Assembly (NCBI RefSeq): GCF_000016425.1
Contig: NC_009380.1
Coordinates: 3,104,144 to 3,168,143, forward strand
Length of the DNA: 64,000 nucleotides
Direction: 5' to 3'
Source of the DNA: Salinispora tropica CNB-440
GTDB lineage: Bacteria > Actinomycetota > Actinomycetes > Mycobacteriales > Micromonosporaceae
How positions within the stretch are numbered: position 1 is the first letter of the stretch; every line of letters begins with the position of its first letter. A program made the translations under genes and the position numbers. The notes beneath the pieces were generated by a model that was not told where the DNA came from, made no database searches, and was given only the letters and a program-made list of their open reading frames with translations. Below, piece after piece: positions 1 to 9,136 of the stretch.

Positions 1-1
1 C

Positions 2-394
2 GAGCGCGGCCTTGAGGACGCCGTCCGGGCGATCGCTTTGGAGAGCCCGATCGACGTCACTGTCACGGCCGACGTGCCCGGCCGGTTGGCCGCGCCGGCG
101 GAGTCCGCCGTCTACTTCGCGATCTCCGAACTGTTGACCAACGTCGCCAAGCACGCCAACGCCGACCGGGCGAGCATCGACCTGCGCCATGAGGACGGTT
201 CGCTGCGCGCGGTGGTGATCGACAACGGTCAGGGCGGCGCGGATGCCAGTGCCGGCACCGGACTCCGGGGCATCGAACGGCGTTGTGCTACGTTCGACGG
301 GACATTTGTCCTCAGCAGTCCCGAAGGTGGGCCGACCAACGCGATCCTGGAGCTGCCGTGCGCGTTGTACTCGCCGAGGACCTCTTCCTTCTGA
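2..394 (+). CDS. Sensor histidine kinase, C-terminal part (5' truncated by window edge)
   Basis: This is the end of a two-component sensor kinase. Only the HATPase_c domain is visible and the reading frame is open to the left edge. The N-box (ELLTNVAKHANA), D-box (IDNGQGG) and G-box (GTGLRGI) are present in the order typical of the HisKA_3 / NarX-type kinases that pair with LuxR-type regulators. The sensing and phosphoacceptor regions lie outside the window, so the signal is unknown. The 3' end overlaps the response regulator start by 37 bases, which indicates translational coupling of a cognate pair. Its link to the PKS cluster rests on position only. Confidence 0.88.
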   Translation, partial: ERGLEDAVRAIALESPIDVTVTADVPGRLAAPAESAVYFAISELLTNVAKHANADRASIDLRHEDGSLRAVVIDNGQGGADASAGTGLRGIERRCATFDGTFVLSSPEGGPTNAILELPCALYSPRTSSF

Positions 395-1020
395 GACAGG
401 GAATGGTCCAGCTCCTCGAGTCGTACGACTTCGAGATCGTCGCGGCAGTCGACAATGGCCCGGCCCTGCTCGACGCGCTGGTGACCCTGCGCCCAGACGT
501 GGCGGTGGTCGACGTGCGGCTGCCGCCGACGTTCACCGACGAGGGTCTCCAGGCGGCCCTGGAGGCGCGTCGCCGCTGCCCCGGCCTACCCATCCTGGTG
601 CTCTCCCAGCACGTCGAGCAGCTGTACGCCAAGGAACTGCTCGCCGACGCCAGCGGCGGCATCGGTTACCTGCTGAAGGACCGGGTGCTCAACAGCGACC
701 AGTTCGTGGACGCCATCCGCCGGGTCGCCGACGGTGGCACCGCGATGGATCCGCAGGTGATCTCGCAGCTGCTGGCCGTCCGGTCCCGCCGGGAGCCGCT
801 GTCCATGCTGACCCCGCGCGAGCGGGAGGTGTTGAAACTGATGGCCGAGGGGTGTTCCAACACGGCCATCGCGCAGCGCCTCATCGTCAGTCAGGGTGCG
901 GTTGCCAAATACACGACCAGCATCTTCGCGAAGCTCGATCTGGCCCCGGCGGACGACAGCAATCGTCGCGTGTTGGCTGTGCTGGCATACCTCAACAGCA
1001 CCCGCGTTGACGTCTCCTGA
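358..1020 (+). CDS. NarL/FixJ-family response regulator
   Basis: A 220-residue two-component response regulator. The receiver domain (about residues 1-120) starts with MRVVLAEDLFLLRQG. The acidic pocket (ED, residues 7-8) and the phosphoacceptor Asp52 in VVDVRLPP are present. A C-terminal LuxR helix-turn-helix follows (LTPREREVLKLMAEG, then NTAIAQRLIVSQGAVAKY). I chose GTG at 358 because translation from it begins exactly at the conserved receiver beta-1 strand, although the frame is open further upstream. It overlaps the kinase gene and presumably receives phosphate from it. Targets are unknown; the convergent ABC exporter is the nearest candidate. Confidence 0.9.
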   Translation: MRVVLAEDLFLLRQGMVQLLESYDFEIVAAVDNGPALLDALVTLRPDVAVVDVRLPPTFTDEGLQAALEARRRCPGLPILVLSQHVEQLYAKELLADASGGIGYLLKDRVLNSDQFVDAIRRVADGGTAMDPQVISQLLAVRSRREPLSMLTPREREVLKLMAEGCSNTAIAQRLIVSQGAVAKYTTSIFAKLDLAPADDSNRRVLAVLAYLNSTRVDVS

Positions 1021-1035
1021 CGGCACGCTCGACCT

Positions 1036-1056
1036 GGCCCCGCCCGGGCCGGGGCC
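1036..1056. terminator. Possible bidirectional terminator hairpin
   Basis: A GC-only inverted repeat (GGCCCCG, seven-base loop, CGGGGCC) lies between the convergent response regulator and ABC permease genes. There is no T-tract, so this is only a plausible terminator. Confidence 0.35.
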
Positions 1057-1100
1057 GCGGCGCCGCCGACAACGGCAGGCAGTGGTCGTTCCGCTGTTCG

Positions 1101-3665
1101 CTATTCCACGGCGACGGCGGCTTCCGCCGGCCGAACGAGCATCACCCGGCGTCCGGGCAGCAGGGTGGCGGCGAAGGCGAGCAGCGTGGCGCCCCCCACC
1201 ACGGCCAGGTAGATCCAGAATGGCCCGGAGGGTACCGGTCGCCCCAGCACCACGATGCTGAACGGCATCAGGGTGGCGATAGAGGCGATGGTGCCGAGCA
1301 CCACCCCGATGACGGCGACCATGCCCGCCTCCACGCTGAGCATCAGCAGGGACTGCCGCCGGGTGGCACCGATGAGGCGCTGCATGCCCAGCTCCTGGCG
1401 GCGACCGGCGGTCGCCACAATCAGGGTGTTCGCCACCGCGATCATGGTGTAGCCGGCGACCAGCGCGACGAGCAGATAGTTGACCCATGCCAGGGTCTTG
1501 GTGCGTTCGGCGAAGGTGGTGATCGCCTCGCGTCCCTCGATCATGGTGCCGGGGTGGTCGGCGACCTTCTCCCGCAGATTGGCCGCCAACGCGTCCCGGT
1601 CGGTGCCGGGCGCGGCGGTGACGAGGATCTGTCGGGACAGTCCGGTGGTGCTGTGCGCGGCGAGCAGGTCGGCGGGGAGCAGGATCGTCTCGAATCCCTC
1701 CTTGGCCGGGTAGAGCGCCACCACCCGCAGGTCCACCGCCGACCGGTCACCGAGCCGTAGGGTGATCTGGTCGCCGACACCGACGTTGAGGTTCTTCCCG
1801 GCGACCTCGGGCAGTGCCACCGTGTCGCCGGTGAGGTCGCCCAGGTTACCGGCGACGGTCTGTACGCCGGTGATGCTGGCGGCGCTGGCCCCGCTCACGC
1901 CCTGCAACGGCCACGGCGACTCAACGTGCGAGCCGTCGTACGGCTTGTTGATCCATCCGGCGCTGGTGACGTACGCGGACGCCGCCTCGACACCGGGCGC
2001 GGAACGGATCGCCTCGACGGTGTCGGCGGGGAACCCACCGGTGGTGGAGCTGAGCACCACGTCGGCACGAAGGTTGTCGGAGTAGTAGCGCTCGGCGGCC
2101 TCGTTCTGGGTGGTCTGGAGGTAGAAGTTGGCCACCGCCAACGCCACCGCCAGCATGATCGGGGTGACCGCGGCGGCCACCCGGACCGCCCGTGTCCGCA
2201 CGTTTATCGTGCCGAGATAGCCGGCGAGCCCGAAGAACGCCCGCACCGGCGGGCTCAGTACGGCCGCGAGAAGCCGGGTCAGCCCCGGGCTGATCAACGC
2301 AATCGAGATCGCCCAACACATCACCGCCGGCCCGGCGGTGGCCGAGGCCACCGCGCCCTCCATCACGATCGCCGTCACCAGGATCAACGCGAACCCGCCG
2401 GCGAAGAAGAGGAGGGACAGCACCACCCGGGGCCAGCTGACCCACTTGCGCTGGAGGGTGGCTTCGGCGATGCCAGCGGTCGGGCGAGTCTTGGACGGGC
2501 GTCGACCGGCGACGTAGGCGGCCACCAGCGCGGCGAAGATCCCGATGGCGGGCGCGGCGAGATAGGGGATGAAGCCCTGGTGGAACGTGACCACCGGCGA
2601 GATGACCCCGGCCTCCGAGACCAGGTGGTAGAGCAGCGGGCCCAGGAACACCCCGGGGACACAGCCGAGGATCGCCGCACCGACCGCGACCACGAGTGCC
2701 TCGCGGCGCACCATCGTGCGGATCTGCCGCGGCGTCGCGCCGATGGACCGCAGCAGGGCGATCTCCTTCTGCCGCTGCTGCACCGACAGGCCCAGGGTGC
2801 TGGCGATCACGAAGATCGCCACGAAGACCGTCATCCCGGCGAAAACGCCGGCGAGCGGGATGAGCTGCGCCTGCCCGCCGATCGCCGCGGGGAACTCGGC
2901 CGCCCCACGGTCGTCGCCGGTGAGCACCACCAGCTTACGGTCGGCGAGGGTCTGCTCGATCCGGCCGCGCAGCGCCTCCACGTCGGTGCCGGGCTTCGCC
3001 AGCACACCGATCGCGTCGGCGCTGCCCGCATGCGGGTTGAGCCGCCGCTCGTCGTCGCCGGAGAAGAAGAGCGCCGACTGGCTCATCTCGCCCGGAGGAT
3101 CGGCGATGCCGGTCACCTGGAAGGAGGAGGTGGTGCCGCCGGCCACGACGTCGACCCGGTCACCGATCCCGACCCGCGCCAGCCGCGCCACCGCCCGGTC
3201 CAGGACGACCTGACCGGCCCGGGTGGGTGGCTTCCCATCAAGCTTGTACGGCCCGAGCTCGGCCGACTCCCAGCTGTGGCCCAGCGACGTGGTCCCGACG
3301 ATCACCGGAGCGCCGTCACGGACGACAGTGGCGGCGAAGGACGACTCGGCGACGGCCCGTTCGACCCCGGGCACCCCCTGAATCTTGCTGACCAACGCCG
3401 GATCGATCCAGTACCGCTCGGCCAGTGGGACCGACTTGATGTTCTTGGTGTCCTGCGGGTCCTTGTTGGGCACGCCATAGGTCTGCTTGCCGCTCACCAC
3501 GACGTCGGCCGCCGCCAGCCGCTGTGGCGGGACCGCCATCCGGACACCGGTCTCCATCAGCCCGCCGCAGGCGACAATCAGCGCCACGCCGAAGAAGACC
3601 GCGACGAAGGTCGCCATGAACGCGAGCCTGCGGTAGCGCAAGGTGCGCCACGCGAGGTACATCAT
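1101..3665 (-). CDS. ABC transporter permease, FtsX/MacB type
   Basis: An 854-residue integral membrane permease of an ABC exporter with two FtsX halves. The N-terminal membrane segment follows MMYLAWRTLRYRRL. A periplasmic-type MacB_PCD domain (about 45-240) follows. The first FtsX block has the SIGATPRQIRTMVRREAL coupling helix, and the C-terminal block has the matching IGATRRQSLLMLSVEAG helix. The ATG at 3665 overlaps the ATPase stop (ATGA) and has a GC-rich Shine-Dalgarno sequence, so I prefer it over the in-frame start at 3713. It is translated with the ATPase directly upstream. Large FtsX-type exporters beside antibiotic clusters are often self-resistance or envelope-stress pumps, but the substrate cannot be read from the sequence. 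Confidence 0.9.
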   Translation of the reverse strand: MMYLAWRTLRYRRLAFMATFVAVFFGVALIVACGGLMETGVRMAVPPQRLAAADVVVSGKQTYGVPNKDPQDTKNIKSVPLAERYWIDPALVSKIQGVPGVERAVAESSFAATVVRDGAPVIVGTTSLGHSWESAELGPYKLDGKPPTRAGQVVLDRAVARLARVGIGDRVDVVAGGTTSSFQVTGIADPPGEMSQSALFFSGDDERRLNPHAGSADAIGVLAKPGTDVEALRGRIEQTLADRKLVVLTGDDRGAAEFPAAIGGQAQLIPLAGVFAGMTVFVAIFVIASTLGLSVQQRQKEIALLRSIGATPRQIRTMVRREALVVAVGAAILGCVPGVFLGPLLYHLVSEAGVISPVVTFHQGFIPYLAAPAIGIFAALVAAYVAGRRPSKTRPTAGIAEATLQRKWVSWPRVVLSLLFFAGGFALILVTAIVMEGAVASATAGPAVMCWAISIALISPGLTRLLAAVLSPPVRAFFGLAGYLGTINVRTRAVRVAAAVTPIMLAVALAVANFYLQTTQNEAAERYYSDNLRADVVLSSTTGGFPADTVEAIRSAPGVEAASAYVTSAGWINKPYDGSHVESPWPLQGVSGASAASITGVQTVAGNLGDLTGDTVALPEVAGKNLNVGVGDQITLRLGDRSAVDLRVVALYPAKEGFETILLPADLLAAHSTTGLSRQILVTAAPGTDRDALAANLREKVADHPGTMIEGREAITTFAERTKTLAWVNYLLVALVAGYTMIAVANTLIVATAGRRQELGMQRLIGATRRQSLLMLSVEAGMVAVIGVVLGTIASIATLMPFSIVVLGRPVPSGPFWIYLAVVGGATLLAFAATLLPGRRVMLVRPAEAAVAVE

Positions 3666-4471
3666 CGGAAACCGCCCCGGCCGGTGGACTGGGTTGTGCG
3701 GGTCTGCTGCCATGCGGTCAGGTGGGTCATCCGCTCAGCCACCACGTCGGCGGTCGGGGCCTCCAGCTCACCGATGAACTGCCCGTCGGCAAGGAACAGC
3801 ACCCGATGCGCGGCGGAGGCCGCGACCGGATCATGGGTCACCATGATGATCGTCTGGCCGCCGCTGACCGCCGTCTCGCGGAACAGTTGCAGCACCTCGA
3901 TGGTGGTCTGGGTGTCCAGCGCGCCGGTCGGCTCGTCGGCGAAGATGACCGCCGGCCGCATGATGAGCGCGCGCGCGATCGCGACCCGCTGCTGCTGACC
4001 GCCGGAGAGCTCGCTCGGCAGGTGCTTGCGCCGCTCGGCCAGCCCCACCCGGCCCAGCACCTCCACCACGGAGGAGCGGTCGGGCCGGCGGCCGGCCAAC
4101 CGAAACGGCAGGCCGACGTTCTGCTCGACGTTCAGTGCCGGCATCAGGTTGAACGCCTGGAAGATGAAGCCGACCCGCTCCCGGCGCAGCCGGGTGAGCT
4201 GGTTCTCGTTCATGCCGTTGAGTTCCTGGCCGTCCAGCACCACCGAGCCCGACGAGGGTAGGTCGAGGCCCGCCGCGCAGTGCAGGAAGGTGCTCTTGCC
4301 GGAGCCCGAGGGCCCCATCACGGCGGTGAAGCTACCCCGCGTGAAGCTCATCGTGACGCCCCGCAGTGCCTCAACCCGGCTCTCGCCGCGCCCGTACGCC
4401 TTGCGCACGTCATCCAGCCACACCGCGTCGGTGCCGTTGACCGACGTTCGCCTGTCCTTGTTCCTGTTCAC
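3662..4471 (-). CDS. ABC transporter ATP-binding protein, MacB/LolD type
   Basis: A 269-residue cytoplasmic ATPase. The Walker A motif is GPSGSGKST (about residues 53-61), the signature is LSGGQQQR, Walker B plus D-loop is VIFADEPTGALD, and the switch histidine is in MVTHD. This is the MacB/LolD subfamily that partners FtsX permeases. The chosen start is GTG at 4471, preceded at good spacing by GGGAG. The open frame runs further up to 4633, but that part looks like non-coding leader. Its stop overlaps the permease start by four bases, indicating coupled translation. The LAL regulator gene lies 131 bases upstream on the same strand. Confidence 0.9.
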   Translation of the reverse strand: MNRNKDRRTSVNGTDAVWLDDVRKAYGRGESRVEALRGVTMSFTRGSFTAVMGPSGSGKSTFLHCAAGLDLPSSGSVVLDGQELNGMNENQLTRLRRERVGFIFQAFNLMPALNVEQNVGLPFRLAGRRPDRSSVVEVLGRVGLAERRKHLPSELSGGQQQRVAIARALIMRPAVIFADEPTGALDTQTTIEVLQLFRETAVSGGQTIIMVTHDPVAASAAHRVLFLADGQFIGELEAPTADVVAERMTHLTAWQQTRTTQSTGRGGFR

Positions 4472-4568
4472 CTCATGCTCCCGCAGAAAACGTCGCCGAA
4501 CGACGGTGGGTACATGTTCACGGTATGGATCGAGCGCGCACCGCTCTATGGAGCTAATGACCCGAAGA

Positions 4569-4586
4569 GGTGGGCCTAGGCCCACC
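4569..4586. repeat. Perfect 18-bp palindrome
   Basis: GGTGGGCCTAGGCCCACC is its own reverse complement. It lies between the LAL regulator stop (4603) and the ABC ATPase start (4471), about 100 bases before that start. It could be an operator for the exporter operon or a rho-independent stem for the regulator gene. There is no T-tract, which favours an operator. Confidence 0.6.
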
Positions 4587-4602
4587 CCGGCGATCACACC
4601 GG

Positions 4603-7434
4603 TCAGCTCGCCTGGATTGCCGCCGAGTCCCACTGCGGCCAGGGCCGCTCCGCGCTGCTCGGCGCCACGGCCAGCAACCCGGCCCCGGCGGAGTCCATGG
4701 GCAGCCCCAACGACAGTTCGGTGCGGCGCCGGACGTTCAACTTCCGATAGACCCGGGTGAGGTGCTGTTCGACGGTGCTAACCGTGATGTACAGCTTCTT
4801 GCCGATCTCTCGGTTGGTGTGGCCGAGCGCGGCCAGGGTGGCGACCCGCTGCTCGGCGTCGCTGAGCCGGGACATCTCCTCGTGCTCCGGCGGGGCGTCC
4901 GCCTCGTCGTCGCCGGCCGCCTCGCCGCTGGGCAGCAGTCGGCGGCACAGCGCCTGTGCCTGGATGTCCTTGGCGAGTTGGGTGGCGCTGCGCGCCACCA
5001 CCCGTGAGGTGTTGAACTCGCCCCGGCCGTAGTGCGCCCTGCTGAGGGCGGTGAGGGCGAGGGCGAGCTGGAACCGGTCGCCGGACTCCTGGAGCAGGTT
5101 GGCCGCCTGGCGCAGGGTGTTGACCCGCTGCTTCACGTCGAGCGCGGAGCCGAGCAGCCGCAGCGAGATGCCCCTGGTGCGGGCATTCTGGGCGTCGGGC
5201 CGGGAGAGTTGCTCGGTCACTATCTTCCGGGCCATGTCGGGCCGGCCGGAGCGGAGGTAGACCTGGGCCAGGTCACCCCGCCAGGGCAGCAGGGTCGGCA
5301 GGTCCATCCCCCACTCGGTGGCCAACTGCCCGCAGGTCTCGAAGTCGGCGAGCGCGGCGTGCACCCGTCCCCCGGCCAGGTGCAGGTGGCCCCGGGCCCG
5401 CAGATACAGCGGCCAGAACCAGGTGTCCCGCATCGCGTCTGGGATGACGTACCTGAGCAGTGCCTTGGCCTCGTCGAGCTTGTCCATGCCGATCTTGGCG
5501 AGCAGCATGTTGGACAGCGGTGAGCCGATCGCGACGCCCCAGTTGTGCGGCGACATCGCGTCCAGGGCCTCGTGGGCGAACCGCTCGCCGAGCGGCAGGT
5601 CGCCCTGCCGGAGTGCGATGTGCGACCGGACGTCGGACAGGATGGCGTGCCAGGTGTTGGCACCCCGGGACCCGGCCTCCGCGCCGAGCACGTCGCACCA
5701 GTGCACCGCCTGGTCGGTCCGGCCGGCGTAGACCAGCGTCTGCAACGCGCACAGCGCCGACTCCGGGCCGACGTCGACCAGCATGTGGCTGCCGAGAGCC
5801 TGCTCGGCCCGGGCGATCACCTCGTCGGTCACCCCCTCGGTGAGCACGGCGGTCAGAGACGGCGTGACCCACCCGAACGAGCCGTCCGTGCGGGCCAGGG
5901 TGAGGGCCGGCGTGGCGCCGGGGGCGGCGCCACGCCCCGCGAAGGCGACCGGGAAGTACAGCCGCAGCCAGTCGGCGCACCCATCCACCTCGGCGGCGGT
6001 CGTGGCGTCCAGTTGGTGTCGGGCCTCACGCAGGTGCCGCAGGGTCTCCTGGGCGTCCTCCAGGTGGCCGTGCCAGAGCTGGTAGCGCAGCAGCCCGGCT
6101 GCGTGCCGCTCGGAGAGGTGCCCGGCCCGCAGGGCGTTGCGCTGGGACTGGAGGTGCTGGCTCACCGCCGCCGGGCTGACCCGCCACTGGCAGTCGGCCA
6201 GCATCGCGGTGAGCGCCGCCCGACGGGGGGCATCGTGGCACATCTCGTGGGCCAGTTTGAGCGACTCGACCGCGTCGTCGACCCGGTCCTCGGCGAGCGC
6301 GTGCGTCGCCGCGTCCTGGAGGAGAGCGATCGCCCACGGCTCGGCCAGACCACCGGCGGCGAGCAGATGGCCCCCGATCGCCGGGGCCGGGGCGCCCTCG
6401 GAGTGCAGCAGCTCCGCCGCGCGGGCGTGCATCTTGGACAGCGCGTCTGGGTCCAGGTCGTGCAGCACCGCCGCGCGCGCCGCGGGGTGTCGGAACCGCC
6501 CCGAGTCCAACAGGCCGGACATGGTCAGCGCGTTGAGTACCCACTGGACCCGGGCCGGCCTGCTGTCGAGCAGTCGGGCCAGCAGGGTCGGGGTGGCGAA
6601 GTCGTCGAGCAGGGCCAGCCCGTGAGCCGTCTCCAGGATCGCCGGGTCCCAACGCCGCAGGCAGGCCAGGACCGCCTGGCGGAACTGGTCGCCGACGATC
6701 GCTTCGGTGGCGTCGGTCGGCCCAGCGGCACGCCGGTCCTCGCCGAGCGCGTGCAGCAGCAACGGGTTGCCGCCACTGATCCGGTGGTAGGCCGGGGCGA
6801 GCACCAGGGCCGTCTCGTCGTCGGTCCAGCCACGGAGCACCTCGGCGACTCCCGCCTCGGACAGCGGCGACAGCTGGATGTTGCAGAAACATGCCTGCCG
6901 GGTGAGCTCGGCGCGGAACTCGGGGTTGAACGGCTGCGGTTGCGGCGACTCGGCGAGGACCACCAGGATCTGCGCGGCGGTGAGCCGGCGCTGTAGGTAG
7001 AGCAGGGTCCGCAGGGTGGTCTCGTCGGCGAACTCGACGTCGTCGACGAGCAGGACGAGCGGCCGCTCCCGGGCGATGTCGAGCAGTTCGACACACATCA
7101 CGTGCACGGCCCTGATGTCGGCGTCGCCCTCGGTCGTGGCGGCCCCGAGGTCGATGAACGCGCCGATGCGCCGCATCACCTCGGTCGGCAGCGGCACGCT
7201 GTTGAACAGCTGCCCCATCGCGGCGGCGGGCAGCATCCGCTCCGCCCGTGAGCAGGCCGCGCTCAACACCAGCCCGCCTGCCGTGTCGACGTGATCGGCC
7301 ACGGCCCGCAGCAGTTCGGTCTTGCCCGTGGCACCGGGACCGCTGATCAGCGCGACCCGCCCCCTGCCCGTGGCGCATACGGCGTAAAGGTCCCGCAAGA
7401 TGTCGAGCTCGCGGCTTCTCTCTACGAATCCCAC
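4603..7434 (-). CDS. LAL-family (MalT-like) LuxR transcriptional activator
   Basis: A 943-residue large ATP-binding LuxR regulator, the usual pathway-specific activator type of macrolide, polyene and macrolactam clusters. The N-terminal AAA ATPase has Walker A GPGATGKT at residues 32-39 and Walker B LVLLVDDVEF near residue 127. A long TPR-like helical middle follows. The C-terminus has a LuxR helix-turn-helix (LSDAEQRVATLAALG, NREIGKKLYITVSTVEQHL). The start is GTG 7434 with GAGGGAG a few bases upstream. Length fits the family (about 900-1000). By homology it should bind GGGG-containing asymmetric boxes when activated; TAGGGG boxes upstream of several operons in this window are candidate targets. 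The ABC exporter lies downstream on the same strand. Confidence 0.92.
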   Translation of the reverse strand: MGFVERSRELDILRDLYAVCATGRGRVALISGPGATGKTELLRAVADHVDTAGGLVLSAACSRAERMLPAAAMGQLFNSVPLPTEVMRRIGAFIDLGAATTEGDADIRAVHVMCVELLDIARERPLVLLVDDVEFADETTLRTLLYLQRRLTAAQILVVLAESPQPQPFNPEFRAELTRQACFCNIQLSPLSEAGVAEVLRGWTDDETALVLAPAYHRISGGNPLLLHALGEDRRAAGPTDATEAIVGDQFRQAVLACLRRWDPAILETAHGLALLDDFATPTLLARLLDSRPARVQWVLNALTMSGLLDSGRFRHPAARAAVLHDLDPDALSKMHARAAELLHSEGAPAPAIGGHLLAAGGLAEPWAIALLQDAATHALAEDRVDDAVESLKLAHEMCHDAPRRAALTAMLADCQWRVSPAAVSQHLQSQRNALRAGHLSERHAAGLLRYQLWHGHLEDAQETLRHLREARHQLDATTAAEVDGCADWLRLYFPVAFAGRGAAPGATPALTLARTDGSFGWVTPSLTAVLTEGVTDEVIARAEQALGSHMLVDVGPESALCALQTLVYAGRTDQAVHWCDVLGAEAGSRGANTWHAILSDVRSHIALRQGDLPLGERFAHEALDAMSPHNWGVAIGSPLSNMLLAKIGMDKLDEAKALLRYVIPDAMRDTWFWPLYLRARGHLHLAGGRVHAALADFETCGQLATEWGMDLPTLLPWRGDLAQVYLRSGRPDMARKIVTEQLSRPDAQNARTRGISLRLLGSALDVKQRVNTLRQAANLLQESGDRFQLALALTALSRAHYGRGEFNTSRVVARSATQLAKDIQAQALCRRLLPSGEAAGDDEADAPPEHEEMSRLSDAEQRVATLAALGHTNREIGKKLYITVSTVEQHLTRVYRKLNVRRRTELSLGLPMDSAGAGLLAVAPSSAERPWPQWDSAAIQAS

Positions 7435-7874
7435 CCGTCTCCCTCACGTCAGCGATGACGCACGGAGCTGCCACCTAGCTGGGACAGGCCCCGACGAAAA
7501 GGTTTGGCTCAATGCCATACGGTCCGCCGAGCCCCACCCCGGCTACTGAACACGTCGGCCCAACAGCCATGATTTTGCAATGACGGACATCAATTTAATG
7601 ACGACTTTCATCGCACCTCGACGGTGAGCACAGCATACATAGACACCCGTACCAGACGGTAGTGGGACGGTGATACTTCGTCACCGACATCACATCGGAG
7701 CGTAAGCACGTTGGTTGATCATCATTTGCCCGGTGAGGCGTGTGCCCGCGGTGAAGCGCAGGAGTGGTGAACGCGCGCGGCCCTCCTTAGTGCGACCGGC
7801 AATAGGCGTTACCTGGGTCGGTGGGTTGTCGGCCAGATGTCCAAACGATAAACAGTGCGGGCTCGTTGGATGAG
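7435..7874. other. Non-coding region upstream of the LAL regulator
   Basis: No credible gene is visible here. The stretch around 7500-7700 is clearly poorer in G+C than the rest of the window. It should hold the promoter of the LAL gene (minus strand). I could not pick out a convincing -35/-10 pair. Confidence 0.5.
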
Positions 7875-7976
7875 TTAACGGATCATGACGATCACGGCGG
7901 CCAGGTACAGGGAGAAGCAGATGATCTCGGGGTTGCGGTCGACGCAGCGGCGAATCTTGCCGAAGCCGTTCAGACG
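7875..7976 (-). pseudogene. Transposase C-terminal remnant (IS5-like DDE type)
   Basis: Read on the minus strand, these bases encode about 33 residues ending in a TAA stop (RLNGFGKIRRCVDR, then ICFSLYLAAVIVMIR). This matches the C-terminal signature of actinobacterial IS5-type transposases (F-G-K/R-I-RRC-T/V-DR followed by FYLYLAA). No upstream part of the transposase is present, so this is a relic. It lies back to back with a second, unrelated transposase relic on the other strand. Confidence 0.6.
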
Positions 7977-8024
7977 AGTTCCTGCACTCGCTCACCCACC
8001 GCTCGCCGACGTGGACCGACCGGT

Positions 8025-8260
8025 GTGGACGCGCAGTTGTTCTCCGCGAAACGCCGCGGCACCACGACAGTCATCGCCCAGGTGCGGGGGCTGGCCAGCA
8101 CGACCGAGGTCGCCCGGGGCCAGGCGTTCCTCGACCATCTCGAGGTGGCATGATGATCGTCGCGGATGCCGCGCATCTCACCAGCAACACCCCTGCCTAC
8201 CTGCGACAACACGCCGCCGACCAAGTGTTCACCGGCAACGGCAACGGGCCCGCACCGCTG
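8025..8260 (+). pseudogene. ISAs1-family transposase remnant, frameshifted
   Basis: The plus strand encodes SAKRRGTTTVIAQVRGLA and TEVARGQAFLDHLEVA up to a stop at 8151-8153. The homology continues in another frame from about 8150 with MMIVADAAHLTSNTPAYL and VFTGNGNGPAPL. Together they follow the ISAs1 pattern: T-x-V-L-A-Q-V, then T-E-I, then LLD-x-L, then VVTADALHTQ, then FTVKGNQP. The catalytic-region Asp survives, but the gene is frameshifted and lacks both ends. It marks an old insertion between the regulatory block and the biosynthetic genes. Confidence 0.6.
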
Positions 8261-8310
8261 GCAGCACCCACCAACCGGGCTACCCGGTCCCCCTGTCACC
8301 GTCGTCCCGT

Positions 8311-9087
8311 TCAGCCGGTCGGCTCGCTGGGCAGCAGCCGCTCCAGTTCGGCCCCGATCAGCCGGATCACGTCGTCGGCATGGTCGTTGAGATAGAAGTG
8401 CCCGCCCGGGTACACCCGGACGTCACACTCACCGGTGGTGTGCCGACGCCAGTCGTGCGCCTCGTCCAGGGTGGTCACCGGGTCGGCGTCCCCGGTAAGC
8501 ACGGTGATCGGGGCGTCCAGCCGTTGATCCGGGTCGGCCCGGTAGGTCTCCACCGCCTTGTAGTCCCCCCGCACCGCGGGCAGGATCATCGGCAGCAGCT
8601 CCGGATCGCTCAGCATCCGCGGGTCCGAGCCGCTGAGCCTGGCCAGTTCCCGCAGCACCCCGGCGTCGTCCCGGGTGTGCACGTACCGCTCGTCACGGAA
8701 CCGGGACGGGGCCCGGCGGCCGGAGACGAACAGTCGCAGCGGCGGTTGGCCCGTCCGCAGTTGCAGCCGCAACCCCACCTCATAGGCGAGCACCGCGCCC
8801 ATGCTGTGGCCGAAGAGTGCCACCGGCCGGTCCAGCCACGGCCGCAGCGCATTGAACACCCCGTCGACCAGGTCGGTGACCGAATCCAGCACCGGCTCAT
8901 GCCGACGGTCCTGCCGGCCCGGGTACTGGATCGCCAGTACGTCGACAGCGGGCGAGAGGGCCTGGGAGACCGGAAACAGGTAGCTGGCCGAACCACCGGC
9001 GTGCGGCAGCGCCACCAGCCGAATCGCACTGGACGGCGCCGGATGGAACCGCCGCACCCAGAGGTCGTTCTCGAGGGTTGCCGTCAT
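8311..9087 (-). CDS. Type II thioesterase (editing)
   Basis: A 258-residue alpha/beta-hydrolase of the type II thioesterase family. It removes aberrant or decarboxylated acyl groups from PKS carrier proteins. Motifs are LVALPHAGGSAS near the N-terminus (oxyanion region), nucleophile Ser95 in GHSMG, an Asp region in VLTGDADP, and the catalytic His in YPGGHFYLND. The start is ATG 9087, with AAGGGA seven bases upstream; a GTG immediately before it is the alternative. It lies 49 bases downstream of the carboxylase gene and is probably co-transcribed with it. Confidence 0.93.
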   Translation of the reverse strand: MTATLENDLWVRRFHPAPSSAIRLVALPHAGGSASYLFPVSQALSPAVDVLAIQYPGRQDRRHEPVLDSVTDLVDGVFNALRPWLDRPVALFGHSMGAVLAYEVGLRLQLRTGQPPLRLFVSGRRAPSRFRDERYVHTRDDAGVLRELARLSGSDPRMLSDPELLPMILPAVRGDYKAVETYRADPDQRLDAPITVLTGDADPVTTLDEAHDWRRHTTGECDVRVYPGGHFYLNDHADDVIRLIGAELERLLPSEPTG

Positions 9088-9136
9088 CACTGGTCCCTTA
9101 CGGATCGGCGCTGCGGGTACCTCCGCAGCGGGACGT

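Noticed and set aside
7690..8300. Small open frames in the 7.7-8.3 kb gap as genes
   Set aside because: Their translations have no coding character except where they coincide with the two transposase relics.
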